Source: Hamiltosporidium magnivora | Taxonomy: Eukaryota > Microsporidia > Dubosqiidae | Assembly (NCBI GenBank): GCA_004325065.1 | Contig: PITI01000277.1 | Location: 1-15,456, forward strand | Length of the DNA: 15,456 nt | Direction: 5' to 3' | Part shown: positions 10,900-15,456 of the stretch, in pieces | Layout of the letters: every line of letters begins with the position of its first letter | How positions within the stretch are numbered: position 1 is the stretch's first letter | The notes under the pieces: generated by a model | Told to the model about the DNA's origin: nothing | Seen by the model: only the letters and a program-made list of their open reading frames with translations | Database searches by the model: none | Program-made: the position numbers and the translations under genes

Positions 10900-11640
10900 T
10901 TATGAAAGTCGTTTTAATAATGAAGAATTTTAACAATATAAAATCAACTTTCTATATTATACTCTTAAATAAAGCAAAATGTGTTAATTATTTAATGATA
11001 TATAATTGGGTTTGTTCTACAAGCTTACCTTCAAGTGAAGTTAAAGATAGAAAAAAATACAGTTGCTCGCTATTTTTTGTTTTATGTACCGGAGTATTCT
11101 TTGGTAATACAGCCTGATAAGCCAATATATTTTAAAACTGCCATATTAAAAATACTTCATAATAGTCTGATGATTTACTGAGACAATTGGTTTTAGAAAA
11201 TGGGTTCATTTAAAAGTATATCCATCTCTTACATCCCTTTTTTAAAAGTCAATATTCAGTAATTTAACCAAAAATAAATTGATCGAGTTAGAATTTTAGT
11301 ATATATTTTAATATATCGATCTATGTCTTTAAACGCATCATCTTTGTATGCTTTTCCGTTAAAACAGTTTCAGTTCATCTGTTTTGGCAGAATTGAATAT
11401 AAACACATTGATGAAAATTATAATCTAATTTTACTATATATAATGAAATTAATGCAACATGAGATTCTAAATTTGATACAATATAAAAGATATTTTAGAA
11501 ACCGTTGGAACAACACCAACTGTTTACGACAAGTATCAAGAAAAAGATTCTTTATTGTATGCTAATAATAATAAATATATTCACAGTTTTCTTTAGCTTA
11601 TTGTGAAAAATAATCGTAAAAACCAATTCAAATCATATAA
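10900..11640 (+). pseudogene. Possible decayed protein gene, function unknown
   Basis: Several neighbouring plus-strand patches read like protein but in different frames. One is an open stretch ending at 11117 that lacks a convincing start. A second, from about 11092, reads EYSLVIQPDKPIYFKTAIL. A third begins at ATG 11323 and runs to about 11480 (QFICFGRIEYKHIDENYN). It appears to continue in another frame at 11489 as DILETVGTTPTVYDKY and YANNNKYIHSFL, up to a stop near 11600. Joining the last two needs one frame change near 11475-11488. I do not recognise the protein and cannot show the patches belong together. The high AT content makes chance open frames common, so the case rests only on the mixed, hydrophilic composition of the 11323-11600 part. 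Confidence 0.35.
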
Positions 11641-12209
11641 ATTTTTTTATAATATTGGAATGTAGGTATAATTAAAAGGAAGCTCCGGTTTTACGATACT
11701 TTCTTTGAGAATGTTACATTTATTGTAATATATATCATATAATAATAGTGTAGTTGATTTTAAAAATATACTTTAAAATGGAGAATTAAATAGCAAAGAA
11801 TGTAGAAATTAAATTTTAATTTATTATTTTTAAATATTATTTTTATGAATTTTAATATTTTTTTTAGATTTTGCATTATTTGAGAAATTTTTCTTTGCTT
11901 GCCGAATGTTTTAACACTTACTTTTCTATAAAAAAAATACATAAAGCATTTTTTAAATAGCCCTCATTATAGTAAGCTCGTAAATAATTTTTGCGGTTCT
12001 TTAAAATCTGTTGATTGTAAAGCGAAACAACGGAGGCAGTATAGAAAAAGGAGAGTGTTTTAATATCGCGGGTCTTTTCTAATAACCAATTAAAAATATT
12101 ATAATTATTTAAAAAAATCAAATTCTAAGATTAGCAAATTATATTGAAAATGATAATTAGCTATTTTCGGTAAATAATTAAAAACATAGCAAAGAAAAAT
12201 TTTTATTCC
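11641..12209. other. Intergenic AT-rich stretch before the membrane-protein gene
   Basis: Two minus-strand open stretches at 11760-11942 and 11918-12121 consist mostly of K, N, F, I and Y, typical of chance translation of AT-rich DNA. No promoter motif that I recognise precedes the ATG at 12210. I see nothing else here. Confidence 0.5.
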
Positions 12210-12629
12210 ATGTTTATTTACATTTTCATTTTCGTAGCAATATTTCTTTCAAAGAATAAATTCACTAATATCCCAGAGGATTCTTTAATCGAACAAAGTA
12301 TGTATATGAGCATTTCTTATAATCTTGTAGGTAACAACAATATAGTGGAAAAATATCTTGAAGAACTGAATTCAAAAATAGATAGTAACAAAAAAAATCA
12401 AATTGTCAAAATTTCAAGCTTCTATTTTAGGGAAATACAAGACTATACAGATAAAAGTTCTCATGAATTTTTAATATATTATACAACTTTAATCTGTTAC
12501 TTATATATTATAATGATAATTGCTCTGAAAATTATAAAAAATTTAAACCGGAACTTCTTTTTAATCTCATTGCATTTGGAAGATTTGTTGAAATGTATAA
12601 AACAAACAATGATATTAGTTCGATTGTAA
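12210..12629 (+). CDS. N-terminal segment with signal-like hydrophobic start
   Basis: The first ATG is followed by MFIYIFIFVAIFLSKNK, a hydrophobic core of ~13 residues that looks like a signal peptide or signal anchor. Residues ~20-95 are mixed and polar (PEDSLIEQ, VEKYLEELNSKID, FREIQDYTDKSS) and look like genuine coding sequence. After residue ~98 this frame turns into a run of I, Y, L and K, while the next frame, open from 12467, becomes protein-like (NDNCSENYKKFKPELL). The true coding path therefore probably leaves this frame around 12500-12541, and the listed stop at 12629 is probably not the natural end. Confidence 0.6.
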   Translation: MFIYIFIFVAIFLSKNKFTNIPEDSLIEQSMYMSISYNLVGNNNIVEKYLEELNSKIDSNKKNQIVKISSFYFREIQDYTDKSSHEFLIYYTTLICYLYIIMIIALKIIKNLNRNFFLISLHLEDLLKCIKQTMILVRL

Positions 12630-13405
12630 AAGTAGTGTTCAGCAAATTCGTAGCTAATACAATTTATTGTATAACAAAGGGGAAGGATTATAATATGCTT
12701 AAAAAAGGCGATCTCGGTATTAGTACAGCGATCGAAGAAAGTCTTAAACAAAATAATCAAATAGACGAAAAAGTACTAGTATATTCAAAAAGATTGGTTT
12801 CTGATTTTGATAGAGAAGATTTTGCCAACACAGGTGCTCTATTATCTAATGCAACCATGGAATTTTTGTTTGGTTTCTTTTCCATTTTAAAAGCAAAATT
12901 TTTTCAACAACAAAAATTTGAAAATACAAAATCTCTACATAATTCAAATCACAATAAAAGTATAAAATTATATTCGAAATGTATAGAACAGAATGTTAGA
13001 GCATTATACGAAGATTTGGATGCAAAACTAAATGATACACATTATAAAAAAGCAATGGCATATATTTCGGAGCAAATAATATATAGAGTTTTAAAAGATA
13101 ATAGCACATTTGACAAAATATATGAAATTTCCAAAAAGACTATTTCTTTTCACATTAAACAACAGGATTCAAACTTTTGCCAGGTATTCATTGAATTATT
13201 CTGTGAGGAAGCTGTTTTGAATCAAATTAGAGCTTTATACGATTTTTTAACAGCAGAAGTCAAAGAAGAATGGCATAAATATCTTTCTGCTGTATTAAGC
13301 TTAAAAACATTTTGCTTGAAGAAAGAAATAACGGATAAAAAAACTATGATAAAAAAAATTGTTGAATTTCTATTTCTTGCAGATGTTTTAAAAAAAAGAA
13401 TTTAA
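12593..13405 (+). CDS. Central helical segment, 270 codons from its first ATG
   Basis: This is the longest open frame in the window. It is open upstream to 12467, and the first in-frame ATG is at 12593. It is rich in charged residues spaced as in amphipathic helices (for example NVRALYEDLDAKLND and YDFLTAEVKEEWHKYL), with scattered cysteines and no long hydrophobic span. RALYEDLDAKL and RALYDFLTAEV are ~75 residues apart and resemble each other, hinting at an internal repeat. It ends at a stop directly after a run of eight As, while the next frame carries on in coding style (EFKKVEYVEKI). If the gene is really split, this part could be translated alone as a soluble protein, but I consider the joined reading more likely. 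Confidence 0.6.
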   Translation: MYKTNNDISSIVKVVFSKFVANTIYCITKGKDYNMLKKGDLGISTAIEESLKQNNQIDEKVLVYSKRLVSDFDREDFANTGALLSNATMEFLFGFFSILKAKFFQQQKFENTKSLHNSNHNKSIKLYSKCIEQNVRALYEDLDAKLNDTHYKKAMAYISEQIIYRVLKDNSTFDKIYEISKKTISFHIKQQDSNFCQVFIELFCEEAVLNQIRALYDFLTAEVKEEWHKYLSAVLSLKTFCLKKEITDKKTMIKKIVEFLFLADVLKKRI

Positions 13406-13910
13406 AAAGGTTGAATATGTAGAAAAGATTAAAAATCAAAGAAAAACTTGTATTGATATTTTGAAAACAATATTTGAGCAAAGAAAGATCGAATATGATA
13501 AAAACACCCAAGGTGATAGTTTGGATTGTATTAAAGTACCAAAAACAGCAAACCTAATAGAAATATATTGTTTTATCAGATTGTTTTTTAATGATGATTA
13601 TAAAAAGCACTTGGCTACTCAAATAAATCAAAATTTCAAACAAAAGCTTAATATAATCGGTGAAAATTTTAATCAAATCAAGTACAAATATCTCATATAT
13701 GTTTTTGATACTGAAATTTCAAGACTTACTCCTGATCAACAAAGAATCCTTTTTGGACCTGCTTCAAAAAAGGGCTCTAACCCTAAATCAGAATCGAAAA
13801 GCTCGAACAATTTCGGTCGTTGGAAGTTTATAATTTTCATATTATTACCAACATTGGCTGTTTCGTTGTGCTTTATCGGAGTATATTTTTATATTTACAA
13901 CAAAGAATAA
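13398..13910 (+). CDS. C-terminal segment with single membrane span
   Basis: This frame opens after a stop at 13389-13391 and has no ATG near its start. The first residues (EFKKVEYVEKIKNQRKTC) continue smoothly from the preceding frame. A polar region follows, then a serine/lysine/asparagine-rich linker (about 13765-13820). Near the end is a hydrophobic span of ~24 residues (IIFILLPTLAVSLCFIGVYF) preceded by GRWK and followed by only YIYNKE. That layout fits a type I membrane protein with a tiny tail if the N-terminal signal works, or a tail-anchored protein if it does not. The lack of a start codon argues against a separate gene. Confidence 0.6.
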   Translation, partial: EFKKVEYVEKIKNQRKTCIDILKTIFEQRKIEYDKNTQGDSLDCIKVPKTANLIEIYCFIRLFFNDDYKKHLATQINQNFKQKLNIIGENFNQIKYKYLIYVFDTEISRLTPDQQRILFGPASKKGSNPKSESKSSNNFGRWKFIIFILLPTLAVSLCFIGVYFYIYNKE

Positions 13911-13916
13911 AATAAA
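13906..13916 (+). promoter_or_regulatory. Two AATAAA motifs over the stop codon
   Basis: AATAAA occurs at 13906-13911, overlapping the TAA stop at 13908-13910, and again at 13911-13916. This suggests a very short 3' untranslated region, as in compact eukaryotic genomes. In DNA this AT-rich the motif also arises often by chance. Confidence 0.45.
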
Positions 13917-14157
13917 TATTCTCATTCATTATTTCTTTGCTCAATTATCATATTTTTTTTCTAAATATAAATTATATTTAATGATCTTAATTAGAGAGGA
14001 TAACAACATAAAAAACTTTCTGCTTGTTAATGAATATGTGGAACTGGTGTGAGATCATTGTTTAAATTTTTGGTGGGAATAGAACCGCACATCATCTTGG
14101 GTTATCCATGGGGGTTGTTATGAGGAGAAGAGGTCTATGAAATCGCGAAAATTTTTT

Positions 14158-14181
14158 CTACAAATTTATTTGTAGTTTTTT
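14158..14181 (+). other. 7 bp hairpin followed by six Ts, just before the right repeat arm
   Basis: The sequence ctacaaa, loop ttta, tttgtag is a perfect 7 bp stem followed directly by T6. It looks like a terminator-style hairpin and ends 16 bases before the right arm of the inverted repeat. No matching hairpin is seen beside the left arm, so it is probably not part of the repeat. The rest of 13917-14197 holds no recognised gene. Confidence 0.35.
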
Positions 14182-14197
14182 ATGTTACTAGATTGCA

Positions 14198-14713
14198 GAC
14201 CACAGTTGAACATTTAGGTAATTGCCATGTAAAAACATGGAAACCTAGCCTTGCTCACTTGAGTTAGAAGACTTAGCGCATGGGAGACGTAAAAATCAAA
14301 CTATTTAAAGCCGGGAAAGCTAAGTAACTGGTTATACCTGTTGGTATGACATTTCACTGTCTAGGTGGATAGCATGTAAGTCTCTGAAATACATCTTTGC
14401 TAGAATTTTATAGGGTTCAGTAAGTGTTGAGTAAGCGTGAATGCTGCATAGTCTTGGGGAGCCCGGAGGGCTTCGGCCTTCGATCACACTCTATGCAACG
14501 GATATTAACGAACACCAGGCAACTGCCTCGCCTATTAATTTTGTTCTTCACACCTGATAGATGAAAGGCTTTGGGAAGTAGGTATCATAGCGGTACCGAT
14601 GGGGTGTTGGGATAGGAGATATTTAAGTTTAACATAGAACTGCATTAATGTCATGAAAACAAATATGAAACCTGCCACTATTTTAAAAAGATGTGATACT
14701 TTTAAATGAAAAT
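14198..14713 (+). repeat. Right arm of the ~515 bp inverted dispersed repeat
   Basis: This is the inverted partner of 1036-1552. Hairpins seen here are ccatgt/acatgg at 14225-14240 inside a taggt...accta outer stem, and an 8 bp stem gttatacc/ggtatgac at 14331-14350. An agggc-TTCG-gcctt hairpin lies at 14467-14480 with the very stable C(UUCG)G loop, and aggc-aact-gcct at 14517-14528. The loops and stems are largely kept in the other arm. Short stretches around 14541-14560 and 14610-14625 differ most between the arms. There is no open reading frame of note. Similarity ends at ~14713, about 210 bases before the retrotransposon fragment. The repeat's identity is unknown to me. A structured non-coding RNA, or the end of a mobile element with RNA structure, is an inference. 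Confidence 0.9.
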
Positions 14714-14925
14714 TTGATCAATAGAATACAATATTGTATAAAGATATTACCAATTGATATATTTGTAAATATAAACAAGAAATAAAAAAAGAATGCTAAA
14801 ATATAATAGAGGTATGCTTTTCGGCTATTTTTTTAATGTGATAGTTTATTCATATTTTGGTTTTTAATTAAAAAATTTTTGAATTATTTATAAATAATAA
14901 TTTTAAAATATTGTATTATTTCTTT
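14714..14925. other. AT-rich spacer
   Basis: A short AT-rich gap between the right repeat arm and the retrotransposon fragment, without a gene or recognised motif. The retrotransposon frame is already stop-free from 14907, but similarity to the left copy can be followed only from about 14926. Confidence 0.5.
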
Positions 14926-15456
14926 TAATCCACTCAGTTCAAGAAATTCTTGATAATGAGTATGCAGAGATAAGAGTGGACACCAGAATAAAAACTGATG
15001 TCAACATTCGGAATAACAGACCCGACATATTTATTTTAGATAAGAAAAAGAATAAGATAACACTCATTAAAGTAGGAATCACTTCCCTAGATTCACTTCA
15101 AATAGTTGAAACTGAAAAACTTAGGAAGTATGACCTGCTAGCACATGAGTTGGGTCTTATTTATAAGTGTAGTGTTGAGATAATCCCTTATGTGATGACC
15201 TGGGACGGTATTGTGACAAAATACCATAAATCTCATCTTAAAAGACTAGAAATACCCATGAATGTAGAGGCATACATTCAGTCTATAGTACTTAAGAAAA
15301 CAGTCGAAACAATTTCCTTTGATCGACGAAGAGGACTTGAGTCAGGACTAAATGCCGAAGAAAGCTGTGAAAGAGCGTCAATGGGTGTTATTATGAGAGC
15401 AGAGATGCATGAGGAACCAATACCTCCTTTAAAAGAAGAGAAGAGAGAGGAAGATG
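14926..15456 (+). mobile_element. 5'-truncated RLE-type non-LTR retrotransposon, endonuclease domain, open to the window edge
   Basis: One plus-strand frame is open from 14907 to the last base with no stop and no start codon near its beginning, so the 5' part (reverse transcriptase and zinc knuckle) is missing. The translation has VQEILDNEYAEIRVDTRIKTDV, then RPDIFI (PD at 15021-15026), TLIKVGIT and SLQIVETEKLRKYDLL. It continues with VEIIPYVMTWDG and a charged acidic tail. This is the PD-(D/E)xK-like endonuclease fold of R2/R4-type elements, which nicks target DNA for target-primed reverse transcription. The residue at 15069-15071 is lysine where the left copy has glutamate, so this copy is probably catalytically dead. 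Its near-clean frame suggests more recent insertion than the left copy. A 5' truncation is typical of incomplete reverse transcription. Confidence 0.85.

Larger units (their letters stand above)
12210..13910 (+). pseudogene. Predicted secreted/membrane helical protein gene interrupted by two frame changes
   Basis: Three plus-strand open frames follow one another and read as one protein of about 566 residues if two single-base changes are allowed. The first frame runs from ATG 12210. Near 12500-12541 coding appears to move to a second frame, which ends with a stop at 13403-13405. At the A-run 13390-13397 coding moves back to the first frame and ends at 13908-13910. The two shifts cancel (one base short, then one base extra). 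The whole product would have an N-terminal hydrophobic signal, a long mostly helical charged middle and one C-terminal membrane segment. I do not recognise the family. The shifts could be real mutations in a recent pseudogene, homopolymer sequencing errors, or less likely programmed frameshifting. It is the best preserved non-transposon gene in the window and shows no link to the mobile elements. Confidence 0.65.

Noticed and set aside
11760..12121. Two minus-strand open frames of 60 and 67 codons
   Set aside because: Composition is almost entirely K, N, F, I, L and Y, typical of AT-rich noise, with no motif.
12545..12640. A Bcl-2-like BH1 motif (LLFNLIAFGRFVEMY) with a C-terminal tail anchor in the split gene
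   Set aside because: Only a superficial F-G-R match. There is no BH2 tryptophan pattern or BH3, and the joined protein is far longer than Bcl-2 family members.
12497..12760. 87-codon minus-strand open frame
   Set aside because: It lies antisense to the membrane-protein gene and is rich in I, F and K, so it is a shadow of the real coding strand.
1036..14713. The inverted arms as terminal inverted repeats of a single 13.7 kb transposon
   Set aside because: No target-site duplication is visible outside either arm. The interior holds unrelated fossils on both strands and no transposase that could use such ends. Two independent insertions of one repeat family explain it more simply.
14198..14713. 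The repeat as a ribosomal RNA or group I intron
   Set aside because: The higher G+C, hairpins and UUCG loop suggest rRNA or an intron, but I could not match universal rRNA segments or the conserved group I core pairings, so no name is given.
1..15456. tRNA genes, CRISPR arrays and tandem satellites
   Set aside because: No tRNA cloverleaf, regularly spaced repeat array or tandem satellite was seen on reading both strands, though a covariance-model scan was not possible.

Overview
The window is very AT-rich, has almost no intact genes, and is dominated by fossils of eukaryotic mobile elements. It carries a decayed Helitron, two copies of a non-LTR retrotransposon with a restriction-like endonuclease (RLE), AATAAA signals over a stop codon, and no bacterial-style ribosome sites. 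A transposon-laden, AT-rich microsporidian-like genome is my best guess, but the sequence alone does not fix the lineage.

Layout. 1-1035: AT-rich, nothing recognised. 1036-1552: left arm of a ~515 bp repeat that is much less AT-rich than its surroundings. About 2500-3180 (minus strand): decayed 3' part of an RLE retrotransposon, with weak traces of its upstream part to ~4040. 4600-6300: A-rich and unassigned. About 6660-10590 (plus strand): an almost complete but heavily mutated Helitron replicase-helicase gene, with the N-terminal zinc-finger region, Rep region and PIF1-like helicase in the right order. 10900-11640: scraps of a possible decayed gene. 12210-13910: the only substantial gene-like unit, a predicted helical membrane protein split by two frame changes. 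14198-14713: right, inverted arm of the ~515 bp repeat. 14926 to the window edge: a second, much better preserved RLE retrotransposon fragment, cut off at its 5' end.

The parts do not form a working system. The mobile elements look dead. The Helitron has lost the Walker B acidic pair and part of the HUH motif. The right retrotransposon copy has lysine where the older left copy keeps a probable catalytic glutamate. The two items most worth follow-up are the ~515 bp inverted repeat, whose copies keep RNA-like hairpins including a C(UUCG)G tetraloop with base-pair-compatible changes, and the split membrane-protein gene. I do not see a convincing new multi-gene system.
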